Part shown: one piece after another, positions 26,738 through 34,853 of the stretch
Position numbering within the stretch: position 1 is the first letter of the stretch
Layout: the number at the start of each line of letters is the position of its first letter
NCBI GenBank assembly: GCA_002684655.1
Contig: NYVR01000126.1
Span: forward strand, 1-51,354
Direction of reading: 5' to 3'
DNA: 51,354 nucleotides
Source: Planctomycetota bacterium
GTDB taxonomy: Bacteria; Planctomycetota; UBA1135; UBA2386
Position numbers and translations under genes: made by a program
Notes under the pieces: generated by a model
The model's database searches: none
The model's input: only the letters and a program-made list of their open reading frames with translations
What the model was told of the DNA's origin: nothing

Positions 26738-27532
26738 ATCCGCACGTTTGCCAAGGTCCTGATCTCTCTGCTGATCGCTTTCGCGATGGCAGCGACGCTG
26801 TACTGGGTGATCCTCGCCATAGGGCGCGAGCCGCTGCCAGGCGCGAACGAGAGGTTCCAGCGCCCTGCCCGAGTCGAGCTGCAGCGACCGCAGCGACTAG
26901 AACCCGTCCTTGACGACCTCGACGCCAAAGATCTGCAGGCGATCGTCCAGCAAGACAGCCGGCTGCTCCCGCTCCGCGTCTTACTGGACCTCGGCGAGAA
27001 CGGCCCGACGGGCGCCGGCGTCGCTAGCTTCCACACGGAGACAGGCGGTGACTTTCGCTGGCTGCCTTTGAGCGCCGCCTCTGCCGACCCGAGCGGCAAG
27101 CGCGCCTTCGAAGTGTCGGCGCGTCAGAACACGACGCTGACCATCACCTACGCTGCGACCCGAGAGCAAGCGCGCCACGGCTACATTGATCGCAGCGTCG
27201 TGACGGTCCGAGAGGCCGCTGACGCGCAGAAGCAGACCGTCGAGTTGTCCGCGAAGACGTATGCGATCCGCTTTGAACTACCCAGCGGCGTCGATCAGGC
27301 GGGCCCCCTGCGGCTGCAGCGCGTTGCGGATCGTCAATGGCTCCCGATGGCGCACGCGACGGCTGGCCTAAAGCTGCGTAAAGGCGAACAAACGGCCCTG
27401 GATTTGGGGGCAGGCACCTATGAGCTCCAAGCGCCGCTCGTCACGGACACCCGGCAGACGTTCGTCGTGCCCGAGGTCGAGGTCGTTGAAGTCACTCCTG
27501 CGCTTGCACGGTCTGCAGCTGACCGCCGGTGA
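26738..27532 (+). CDS. Uncharacterised membrane-anchored protein (possible non-AUG start)
   Basis: The frame has its first ATG at 26786, but the hydrophobic anchor is incomplete from there. Extending in frame to 26738 gives RTFAKVLISLLIAFAMAATLYWVILAIG, a full transmembrane helix, and a GGAG sits at 26726-26729, 8 nt before codon ATC 26738. Non-AUG initiation (ATC 26738, or CTG 26759) is therefore plausible, and I list the longer version as a hypothesis. The remaining about 220 residues form a periplasmic domain, beta-rich, with no family I recognise; it has a segment resembling carboxypeptidase-regulatory repeats (LDLGAGTYELQAP). The 3' end overlaps the DUF1444 gene convergently by 41 bp. 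Confidence 0.6.
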   Translation: MRTFAKVLISLLIAFAMAATLYWVILAIGREPLPGANERFQRPARVELQRPQRLEPVLDDLDAKDLQAIVQQDSRLLPLRVLLDLGENGPTGAGVASFHTETGGDFRWLPLSAASADPSGKRAFEVSARQNTTLTITYAATREQARHGYIDRSVVTVREAADAQKQTVELSAKTYAIRFELPSGVDQAGPLRLQRVADRQWLPMAHATAGLKLRKGEQTALDLGAGTYELQAPLVTDTRQTFVVPEVEVVEVTPALARSAADRR

Positions 27533-28349
27533 TCCGGAAGAGCTTCTCCGAGACGGGGTGCGTCGCGCGCTCCGCTAAATCTGCCGTCTTGTCGATGAGC
27601 GCCTCGACATCTTGGCCCTGCTCCGGGGCGGCCCACAGGACGTCACGGTCCGGGACCGAGACCAACAAGCCGTCCTGATCCTGAAGCAGGAGTACGCGAG
27701 ATGCATCGAATCCGTCGCCGGACTGGAGCAGGACGGCCTCCGCGGCGGCGTCGGCGAGGCCCTCGCTACCGAGGCTCTCCAGATTACCTAGCGCGATGTG
27801 GTGCAGGTCCGCGACGCTCTTCCCCCACTGCTTCAAGTGCGCTCGACAAACGAACAACATGCTCGAATCGTCGTCGAGAACGTAGACCGTCACCAACTCC
27901 TCGTTGAGTGCGGTATGCACCAACCCCGAGTCCCCGAAGGTGCCGTGCTGCCGCAGCCAATCTCGGCTGCGCACTTGCGGCATCAGCAGCTGGAACGCAT
28001 CGCCGAAGTCAAGGTCACCTGCGCGCTCCAACCCGAGCTCGCGGATATCCTCCACGAGCTGGTTGACGACTTGTGCGAAGGCGTCCGGGAACGCCTCGGC
28101 GTGCCGGAAGGCTTCGTGGAGAGACACCGGGGTCTCCTGGCCGTCAATCGCGAGCAAGCAAGCGAAGCGGTCAGGGAGCATACCGAGGAAATCCACGCCA
28201 GGGTGCGCGACCGCGAGTTCGCTCTCTAGGCGCAGCATGAAGCTGCCGACCTCCGGCGGATAGCTAGGTTCGGTGCTCCTCACACGGTGGTGGAGCAGGA
28301 CCCCAGCGAGGGCCAACGCCATCCACACCAGACCGATCCAGAGCCACAT
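27492..28349 (-). CDS. DUF1444 (YtpQ-like) protein with N-terminal membrane anchor
   Basis: A 285-residue protein that opens with a transmembrane helix (WLWIGLVWMALALAGVLLHH) at the ATG 28349, followed by a soluble domain of the DUF1444 type: LMPQVRSRDWL, ELVTVYVLDDDSS, and LKQWGKSVADLHHIALGNLES, the conserved features of YtpQ. The function of the domain is not known to me. The frame runs open further upstream to 28970, but that part is antisense to the cysteine desulfurase gene and lacks a start context. The stop falls inside the convergent upstream gene, a 41-bp overlap of coding sequence. Confidence 0.78.
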   Translation of the reverse strand: MWLWIGLVWMALALAGVLLHHRVRSTEPSYPPEVGSFMLRLESELAVAHPGVDFLGMLPDRFACLLAIDGQETPVSLHEAFRHAEAFPDAFAQVVNQLVEDIRELGLERAGDLDFGDAFQLLMPQVRSRDWLRQHGTFGDSGLVHTALNEELVTVYVLDDDSSMLFVCRAHLKQWGKSVADLHHIALGNLESLGSEGLADAAAEAVLLQSGDGFDASRVLLLQDQDGLLVSVPDRDVLWAAPEQGQDVEALIDKTADLAERATHPVSEKLFRITGGQLQTVQAQE

Positions 28350-28439
28350 ATCGATGGTATCGACACGCGCCGGCGTAGGGCTCAAGCCGACCGGCAAATG
28401 ATATCCCCGGATGGCGCAGCCCCTGCGCTCCCCGCGCGG

Positions 28440-28482
28440 GCCAGGAGCCCCCCCCTGGCGGGCTCGGCGCGCGGGCGCGCCG
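28440..28482. other. Two GC-rich hairpins in the intergenic region before the cysteine desulfurase gene
   Basis: The 28350-28628 intergenic region between divergent genes holds two strong inverted repeats: gccagg/cctggc (28440-28459, loop of 8) and cggcgcg/cgcgccg (28465-28482, loop of 4). Neither is followed by a T-run on either strand, so they are not canonical terminators. They could be structured leader or operator elements. I see no promoter with confidence and no supported ORF here. Confidence 0.5.
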
Positions 28483-28628
28483 GTCTGGGGCAGGCCCTTA
28501 GGGTGCCTGGGCCCGGCTCGCTGCGCCGAGGGCGACGGGCGCACCGCATTTACACCGAGCGGCGCGGCGCAAACTACAGGCGTCATCCCGCGGCTGATTT
28601 GTTGCCTTAGATACGCGATGATCCGGTG

Positions 28629-29864
28629 ATGAAGGGCGCCCGCCGCATCTACCTCGACAACGCCGCCACGACCCGCCCAACGCAGCTCGTGGTGGACCGT
28701 ATGGCCGAGACCCAACGAGATCTGTTCGGTAACCCGAGCAGCCCACACGCATTCGGCCCCCCCGCTAAGCGGGCGCTCGAAGACGCGCGCGAGTTCCTGC
28801 GAGGGTCGCTGGCCGCGCACCGGGTCGTCTTTACGTCGGGCGGCAGCGAAGCCGACTACCTCGGCATCGTCGGCGCCGCCGCGACGCGTCCGCCAGGCCG
28901 TGTCCTCATGGGCAAGGCCGACCACCCGGCGCTGCTGAGATGCGCCTCCCTGCTCGGACGTTATCGACACAACGTGACAGAGCTAGACGTCACCGATGAC
29001 GGCGACATCGCCCCGGAGACCCTCTTCGACGCGCTCGGACAAGACGTCCGCGTGGTCGCGCTGATGCACGGCCACAACGAGCTCGGGACGATCGGCAAGC
29101 TAGAAGAGTTGGTCGAACTGACCCGTCGATCCGCGCCGGACGCGCACATCCACATCGACCTAGTGCAGACCTACGGGAAACTGCCTTTCGACTTCGACAC
29201 CTACGACGTCGACTCCGTCGCCGTCTCCGGTCACAAGTTTCACGGGCCGCGCGGCGCCGGGATTCTCGCGCTGGCCGCCGACGCGCGCGTCGCTGCCCTG
29301 CAAGAAGCAGGCGGCCAAGAGCAGGGCATGCGCGGCGGCACGGAGAACGTCTCCGGCGCTGTTGGGCTCGCCGTCGCCGCCGAGGAGACGCTCACACACC
29401 AAGCGGCGACCGAAGCGCACACCCGAGATTTGTGCGAGCGCGTCTTCGATGTCTTGGCCGACGCCGTGCCTGACCTCGAGCGGCTGGGCCACCCTTCGCG
29501 CAAGCTGCCCCACATCCTGTCTGTCCGCCTCCCCGGCGTCGCGGGCGCGACCTTGATGACCCGCTGCGACGCTCGCGGCGTCGCGTTCTCGGTCGGCTCT
29601 GCCTGCCACGCAGTCGCAGACACAAACGCCAAGCCGACGCCCAAGACGAAGAAGGGGCGGGGCGCCGATACGCCCGACAACCACGTGCTCGCCGCGATCG
29701 GCATGGGTCGCAAGCAGGCCAGCGAGGTGATCCGGCTGTCGTTTTCAGCCGAGACCAGCGTCGAAGACGCAGACGAGGCGGCCGACATCGTCGCCGACGA
29801 AGCGCTCAGGATGCTTTCGTCCACGCCACGGCCGGCCTCTAGTCAACGGGAGCGGTCGAAGTGA
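28629..29864 (+). CDS. Cysteine desulfurase (NifS/IscS family)
   Basis: A PLP enzyme that removes sulfur from cysteine for Fe-S clusters and thiolated cofactors or tRNA. Evidence: YLDNAATTRPT at the N-terminus, TSGGSEADYLGI, the PLP lysine K203 in SGHKFHGPRGAG, RGGTENVSG, and the catalytic Cys326 in SVGSACHAV. The residues after the Cys form an extended lysine-rich loop (about 20 residues around KPTPKTKKGRG) before HVLAAIGMG, where most IscS/NifS proteins have only a few; the active-site loop therefore differs. ATG 28629 (or GTG 28626). The stop overlaps the mutS GTG, so the two genes are coupled. An IscU partner is not in the window. Confidence 0.9.
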   Translation: MKGARRIYLDNAATTRPTQLVVDRMAETQRDLFGNPSSPHAFGPPAKRALEDAREFLRGSLAAHRVVFTSGGSEADYLGIVGAAATRPPGRVLMGKADHPALLRCASLLGRYRHNVTELDVTDDGDIAPETLFDALGQDVRVVALMHGHNELGTIGKLEELVELTRRSAPDAHIHIDLVQTYGKLPFDFDTYDVDSVAVSGHKFHGPRGAGILALAADARVAALQEAGGQEQGMRGGTENVSGAVGLAVAAEETLTHQAATEAHTRDLCERVFDVLADAVPDLERLGHPSRKLPHILSVRLPGVAGATLMTRCDARGVAFSVGSACHAVADTNAKPTPKTKKGRGADTPDNHVLAAIGMGRKQASEVIRLSFSAETSVEDADEAADIVADEALRMLSSTPRPASSQRERSK

Positions 29865-32464
29865 GCACGGCTAAGGTCAAGGGCAAGACGCCGGCGATGC
29901 GGCAGTTCGACGCCGCCAAGGAGCAGCACCCCGACGCCATCTTGTTCTTCCGGATGGGCGACTTTTACGAGCTCTTCCACGACGACGCGAAGGTCGCGGC
30001 CAAGGCGCTGGGCATCACCCTCACGGCGCGCGGCAAGGGCGAAAACGCCGTGCCGATGGCGGGCGTCCCGGTGCGCGCGGTCGACGGCTACCTGCGACGC
30101 CTGGTCCAGATGGGCCACCGCGTCGCCATCTGCGAGCAGATGCAGGACCCGAAAGAGGCGAAGGGCGTCGTCGAGCGCGCGGTGGTGCGCGTCGTCACCC
30201 CGGGCACGCTCACAGAGGACAACCTGCTCGACGGCCGCCGCAGCAACCACCTCGCCGCGGTCTCTTTCGGCAAAGAACGCTGCGGCGTCGCCTGGGTCGA
30301 GCTGTCGACCGGAGCCTTCTACGTCGTCGAGACAGCGCAGGACCGGCTCGGGGACGAGCTCGCCAGGATCGAACCCGCGGAGCTGCTCTTGGCCGAGGAG
30401 CACCGGGGCGCTGAGCACCCTTGGTTGCCGCAGACCCGGACGCCGATCGCCTTCCGCGCGGCCTACGACTTCGGCGCAGAGGGCGGGACCCGGCTCTTGC
30501 AGGATCACTTCGCCGTCAAGACGCTGCGCGGCTTCGGGGTCGAGGACGCGCCGCTGGCCGTCGGGGCCGCGGGCGCGCTCCTCGCCTACCTACAGGAGAC
30601 GCAACAGGGGGCGCTGCCCAACATCCGCAGCCTTGAGCTCTGGCGCGACGCGGCCTTCATGGGGCTCGACCGCACGACGAGGCAGAGCCTCGAGCTGGTG
30701 CAGACGATGCGCGGCGGCGAGGGCACGCCGCTGCTGTCTATTCTAGATCGCTGCGACACGCCGATGGGCGCGAGACGCCTGCGCGGCTGGCTGCTGTCTC
30801 CCTTGGCCCAACTCGACGCCATCCAGGCCCGCCAAGACGCGGTCGCCGAGCTGCACGCAGACGCGACGCTGCGAAGCGAGGTCAAGGAGCGCTTGGCTCA
30901 GGTGCTAGATCTTGAGCGGCTGTCCTCGCGCGCGGCCTTCGGCCGCGCCAACGGACGCGACCTGATCGGGCTGCGGCTCAGCCTGGAGCAACTGCCTACC
31001 TTGCGCGAGCGTTTCTCTGGATGCGCAAGCGCGCTGCTGCGCGAGCTGGGCGAAGGCCTCGACCCCCTACCCGACCTCGTCGACGCTATCGCAGCGGCCG
31101 TCGTCGACGAGCCCCCAACGACGATCAAGGAAGGCGGCCTGATCCGGCGCGGCCACCACCCCGAGCTCGACGATCTCCGTGACCTCGCAAAAGACAGCAC
31201 CGAGTTCCTCGCTCGTTATCAACAGCGGCTGATCGAGCAAACCGGCATCTCGACGCTCAAGGTCGGTTTCAACCGGGTCTTCGGCTACTACATCGAAGTC
31301 ACGCACACCCACAGCGGCGCGGCGCTGCCCGATGACTTCGTGCGCAAACAGACCACGAAGAACGCAGAGCGCTACGTGACCGAGGAGCTCCGCGAGCTAG
31401 AAACCAAGATCCTCAAAGCCGAAGAGAACAGCAAGGCGCTTGAGTATGAGCTGTTCAACGCGCTGCGTGACTTGGTCGCCCGGAGCGTCGATAGACTTCA
31501 AGCGACGGCGCAGGCCGTCGCCGACGCCGACGCCTGCTGTTCGCTGGCCACGGTCGCGATCGAGCGCGACTACTGCCGACCGACGCTAGACGAGTCGACC
31601 GACCTGAAGCTGGTGGACGCGCGCCACCCCGTGCTGGAGGCGACGCACGCTGCCGGCTCTTTCGTCGCAAACGACACCGACCTGGAGCCGCCGCGACGAC
31701 GGCTAGTGCTGCTGACCGGCCCCAACATGGCCGGTAAGTCGACCTGGATACGACAGAACGCCCTGATCGTGATCATGGCGCAGATTGGCAGCTTCGTGCC
31801 CGCCAAAGACGCGCAGATTGGCCTGTGCGACCGGGTGTTCACGCGCGTCGGCGGCGCCGACGACATCAGCCGCGGCGCCTCGACCTTCATGGTTGAGATG
31901 ACGGAGACCGCGAACATCCTCAATAACGCGACGCAGAAGAGCCTCGTCGTACTCGACGAGGTTGGGCGCGGCACCAGCACCTATGACGGCATGTCGTTGG
32001 CCTGGGCGATCGCCGAGGATCTCCACGAGCGAGTCCGCTGCCGCGCGCTGTTCGCCACGCACTACCACCAGCTAATGAGCCTCGCCGGGCCCGATCGCGG
32101 CATCGTCAACTGCAGGGTCGCGGTGCGCGAGTGGGGAGACGAGATCGTCTTCCTACACCGCATCGAACAAGGCGGCACCGACCGCAGCTACGGACTGCAC
32201 GTGGCGCGCCTGGCGGGCGTCCCCAAGGTGGTGCTCGACCGCGCCCAAAACGTGCTAGACAAGCTAGACAGCGAGGGCGAAGAGGTCCGAGAGGCCCTGG
32301 TCACCGAACCAGACCGTCACCGTGACGGCCCTCAGCAGCGGGAGCTCTTCGCGCCGGCGCCTCCTCCTGTCGTCAACCATCTACGCGAGCTCGACCTGGA
32401 CGACATGACGCCGCGCCAGGCTGTCGCGTGGCTGCGAGAGCAGCAGCGAAAGCTCGCGGACTGA
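29861..32464 (+). CDS. mutS: DNA mismatch repair ATPase MutS
   Basis: Recognises mismatches and small loops and recruits MutL. The 867-residue protein has the full domain set: mismatch-binding motif GDFYELF (F35-Y-E37), connector and lever domains, clamp, then the ABC-type ATPase with Walker A TGPNMAGKST (about residue 615), Walker B VVLDEVGRGTSTYDG, and ATHYHQL, plus a C-terminal helix (MTPRQAVAWLREQQRK) suited to dimerisation. The GTG start overlaps the cysteine desulfurase stop (GTGA). MutL is absent here, so mutS travels with an Fe-S gene rather than with mutL. Confidence 0.97.
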   Translation: MSTAKVKGKTPAMRQFDAAKEQHPDAILFFRMGDFYELFHDDAKVAAKALGITLTARGKGENAVPMAGVPVRAVDGYLRRLVQMGHRVAICEQMQDPKEAKGVVERAVVRVVTPGTLTEDNLLDGRRSNHLAAVSFGKERCGVAWVELSTGAFYVVETAQDRLGDELARIEPAELLLAEEHRGAEHPWLPQTRTPIAFRAAYDFGAEGGTRLLQDHFAVKTLRGFGVEDAPLAVGAAGALLAYLQETQQGALPNIRSLELWRDAAFMGLDRTTRQSLELVQTMRGGEGTPLLSILDRCDTPMGARRLRGWLLSPLAQLDAIQARQDAVAELHADATLRSEVKERLAQVLDLERLSSRAAFGRANGRDLIGLRLSLEQLPTLRERFSGCASALLRELGEGLDPLPDLVDAIAAAVVDEPPTTIKEGGLIRRGHHPELDDLRDLAKDSTEFLARYQQRLIEQTGISTLKVGFNRVFGYYIEVTHTHSGAALPDDFVRKQTTKNAERYVTEELRELETKILKAEENSKALEYELFNALRDLVARSVDRLQATAQAVADADACCSLATVAIERDYCRPTLDESTDLKLVDARHPVLEATHAAGSFVANDTDLEPPRRRLVLLTGPNMAGKSTWIRQNALIVIMAQIGSFVPAKDAQIGLCDRVFTRVGGADDISRGASTFMVEMTETANILNNATQKSLVVLDEVGRGTSTYDGMSLAWAIAEDLHERVRCRALFATHYHQLMSLAGPDRGIVNCRVAVREWGDEIVFLHRIEQGGTDRSYGLHVARLAGVPKVVLDRAQNVLDKLDSEGEEVREALVTEPDRHRDGPQQRELFAPAPPPVVNHLRELDLDDMTPRQAVAWLREQQRKLAD

Positions 32465-32578
32465 GCCGCGAAGCGGGACCTCGGGATCCGACGCGACCAC
32501 CAGGGGCCGGCAGATCTCCTCAGGCTGCCAGGCGGTTCCTACGCCCCCTGTCGCGGACGTGTTGCCCGCGACGCGCCG

Positions 32579-32689
32579 TCACCGCCCGGCCATGAAGACG
32601 ATGAACCAGGAGGTCAGCGCCACGATCAGCGTCACCGGGATGAGGACGATCCAGCCGGATCGCCGGGGTTGTTCTGCGTTACCCGTCAT
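32579..32689 (-). CDS. Small membrane protein translationally coupled to the lptFG genes
   Basis: A 36-codon frame, MTGNAEQPRRSGW then IVLIPVTLIVALTSWFIVFMAGR: a short polar, basic N-terminus followed by one strong transmembrane helix and an Arg C-terminus. Its ATG overlaps the stop of the LptG-like gene by ATGA (32686-32689), the same junction seen elsewhere in this operon, which favours a real gene. The predicted topology is N-in. Too short for family assignment; a candidate accessory subunit of the LPS exporter, by position only. Confidence 0.62.
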   Translation of the reverse strand: MTGNAEQPRRSGWIVLIPVTLIVALTSWFIVFMAGR

Positions 32690-33768
32690 GATCTCGTACT
32701 GCTGAACATTACGACGCCAAGCGATCCGAAAACAATCGTCGGCGACCAGGCGGCGACGATCGGATGAATCCACTCTCGTTGGCCGAGGCGTTGGCACACG
32801 AGGTCGAGCAGGAAGTATGCACCGCACATCGCCATCGTCGCCAGCACGCGATCGACGCGGCTGCCGCGCTCATAACGCACCGCCATCGGCAGCGAGAGCA
32901 GCAACAAGAGGATATTGGCGAGCGGGTATGTGACGTGCCGATGCAGCGCGAGGCGCACGTCGGCGCGATTGGGGCGCGCCTCGATGAGCTCAGCGAGGTC
33001 CGTGTAGGACATGGTCTCCGGGTCGATTGTCTCCCGAGACTGCTGCAAGAGGACCTCGGGCGTGAGGTCTGGCCGCTTGAGCCATTGCTGCGGTTGACCG
33101 CCGTCGCTGCGGTCGTAGCGGCCACCATCTAGCAGCCAATCGCCGCGCTGCGAATCCCAGGTCCCGGCCTTGGCGGTAACCAACGCAGCGTCCGAGTCGA
33201 GCTCGCCTTGGATGAGCATCCTGACGTCCTGCATGCGCTTATTGACGGGGTCGTAAGCCAGCACATACATGAACTGGTGCGGCCACTCCGAGCTGCGCTC
33301 GTGCACCAGAGACTTCTGCATCGCGCTCCCCTGGCGGAGGAAGGTCTCGTTCGTCGCCAAAGCGGCGCCGACCTGCGGCACAACCCACTGCCAACTAGAG
33401 ACCATCAACACGCAACCGAGCGCGCCGCACCCCAGAATCGGCGCCAGCACCCTGTGGATGCTGCGACCGACGAACAACATCGGGACGATCTCGTTCGCAC
33501 TGTGTAGCCGCGCGACGGCGAACATCCCCGCGATTACGGTCGCGAACGGCGTCACAGTCGTGATCAACACTGGCAGCAGCTTGCTGTAGTACAACGCCAG
33601 GTAAATCGCTAGTTCGACGCCGCCGAGGTTTTCGTTCGCGGCTCGCTCTGCGTATCTCGGCAGGTTGTTCAGCAGGTCGACCAAGATCGACAGAAACAAG
33701 AAGAACAACAAAGCGGCGCAGAACGCCCCGAGCACGATCTTGCCCACGTAGAGGTCCAGCCGCTTCAT
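32686..33768 (-). CDS. LptF/LptG family lipopolysaccharide export permease (second of pair)
   Basis: A 360-residue permease with the YjgP/YjgQ architecture: the N-terminal MKRLDLYVGKIVLGAF with membrane helices at about 12-35, 63-88 and 100-120, a large periplasmic beta-jellyroll domain (about 135-265) and three C-terminal helices, one at LLLLLSLPMAV. It lacks ATPase motifs, as expected for the membrane part of LptB2FG, which extracts LPS from the inner membrane. ATG 33768 overlaps the preceding permease stop (ATGA), so the two are coupled. LptG versus LptF cannot be decided from this sequence alone. Confidence 0.88.
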   Translation of the reverse strand: MKRLDLYVGKIVLGAFCAALLFFLFLSILVDLLNNLPRYAERAANENLGGVELAIYLALYYSKLLPVLITTVTPFATVIAGMFAVARLHSANEIVPMLFVGRSIHRVLAPILGCGALGCVLMVSSWQWVVPQVGAALATNETFLRQGSAMQKSLVHERSSEWPHQFMYVLAYDPVNKRMQDVRMLIQGELDSDAALVTAKAGTWDSQRGDWLLDGGRYDRSDGGQPQQWLKRPDLTPEVLLQQSRETIDPETMSYTDLAELIEARPNRADVRLALHRHVTYPLANILLLLLSLPMAVRYERGSRVDRVLATMAMCGAYFLLDLVCQRLGQREWIHPIVAAWSPTIVFGSLGVVMFSSTRS

Positions 33769-34853
33769 CGTCGGAGTTGCCTCCAGACCAGGGGTACGCC
33801 CAAGGACACGAGCAGCGCGACCGGCATCCAACCGCACCACGGGTTTTGCGTGGAGATCAGCAGCCGCGCGCCGAGGACCTCGCCCAGGTAGAAGACCGAC
33901 AGCGGCACCAGCGCCATCATCAGCGCCGTGACGCGACCACGGAATCTCGCCATCTCCGCGATGCAAAATCCGATCGGCGCGAGCAGCGCGGGCATCAGCG
34001 CGAACGAGCACCTACGGAAGAGCGTGTAGACCGCGCGGATTGGGTTTGGGTGGACGCCGCGCATGACCTCGGCGAGCAGTTGGTCGCTGCGCACGTCCTC
34101 CTCCTTCTCGACCCTGCCTGCACTAGAGCCGATGTCGTCCAGCGGCACCTGGAACGTCAGCGTGTCCGGAGCGACGCCGCCGATCGGGTCGCGCACGCCG
34201 GACATGACAATCGTCAGGTCCGCGTCGGGCGCGGCGCCCTCTAGCGGCGGCAGCGCGACCCGGTCGACGTATACGATCGGGGACTCCAAGCTCTTCCCGA
34301 TCGGCCGTGGCGAGTAGATCGTGCAGTTCAGGTAGTCCCCGGTGTCCTTCTCCCGATCGCGGAAGGTGACGATGTAGCCCGTGTCGAGCACGGTGATCCT
34401 GTCACCCCCGAGGTTCAGGTTCTCGAACGCACTCCGGACGACGTCCGCGATCACCCGGTATTTCCGGAAGTGGACCTCGGGGATCACGTAGTGGTTCGCG
34501 AACGACGCCCCCACCGAGAGGAAGGTCCCGATCAGCACCGCCGACAGCATCGGGATCCGCGGAGACACGCCCGCGGCGCGGATGGCGACCAGCTCGCGGT
34601 CCTGAGCAGCCCGCGCGTAGGTCATGACCGTCGCGATGAGGAACGCGATCGTCAGCAGGTGAGGCAGGGAGTCGAGCGCGAAGAACAGCGTGATCAACGC
34701 AGCGTCTAGCAGACCGCCGCCTTGTGACCGCTGGATGCCTCGGTAGACCAGGGACACGAGCACCACGCCGAACATCACGGTGAACGTGATCGAAGCGTTG
34801 ACCGCGAGTTCCTTCAGGTAGTATCGATGCAACCGCCACATCTTTACGCCCAT
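33765..34853 (-). CDS. LptF/LptG family lipopolysaccharide export permease (first of pair)
   Basis: A 362-residue homologue of the same family: N-terminal MWRLHRYYLKELAVNASITF, helices near 15-38, 50-75 and 95-120, a periplasmic beta-domain (LDTGYIVTFRDREKDTGD) and C-terminal helices around ALMPALLAPIGFCIAEMARF. YARAAQDRELVAIRAAGVSP contains the conserved cytoplasmic coupling region of LptF/LptG. The ATG at 34853 sits within 2 bp of the divergent LPS kinase ATG (34852) in a CATGG, while MWRL (34841) is a second candidate. Confirms LPS transport in this organism. Confidence 0.88.
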   Translation of the reverse strand: MGVKMWRLHRYYLKELAVNASITFTVMFGVVLVSLVYRGIQRSQGGGLLDAALITLFFALDSLPHLLTIAFLIATVMTYARAAQDRELVAIRAAGVSPRIPMLSAVLIGTFLSVGASFANHYVIPEVHFRKYRVIADVVRSAFENLNLGGDRITVLDTGYIVTFRDREKDTGDYLNCTIYSPRPIGKSLESPIVYVDRVALPPLEGAAPDADLTIVMSGVRDPIGGVAPDTLTFQVPLDDIGSSAGRVEKEEDVRSDQLLAEVMRGVHPNPIRAVYTLFRRCSFALMPALLAPIGFCIAEMARFRGRVTALMMALVPLSVFYLGEVLGARLLISTQNPWCGWMPVALLVSLGVPLVWRQLRR

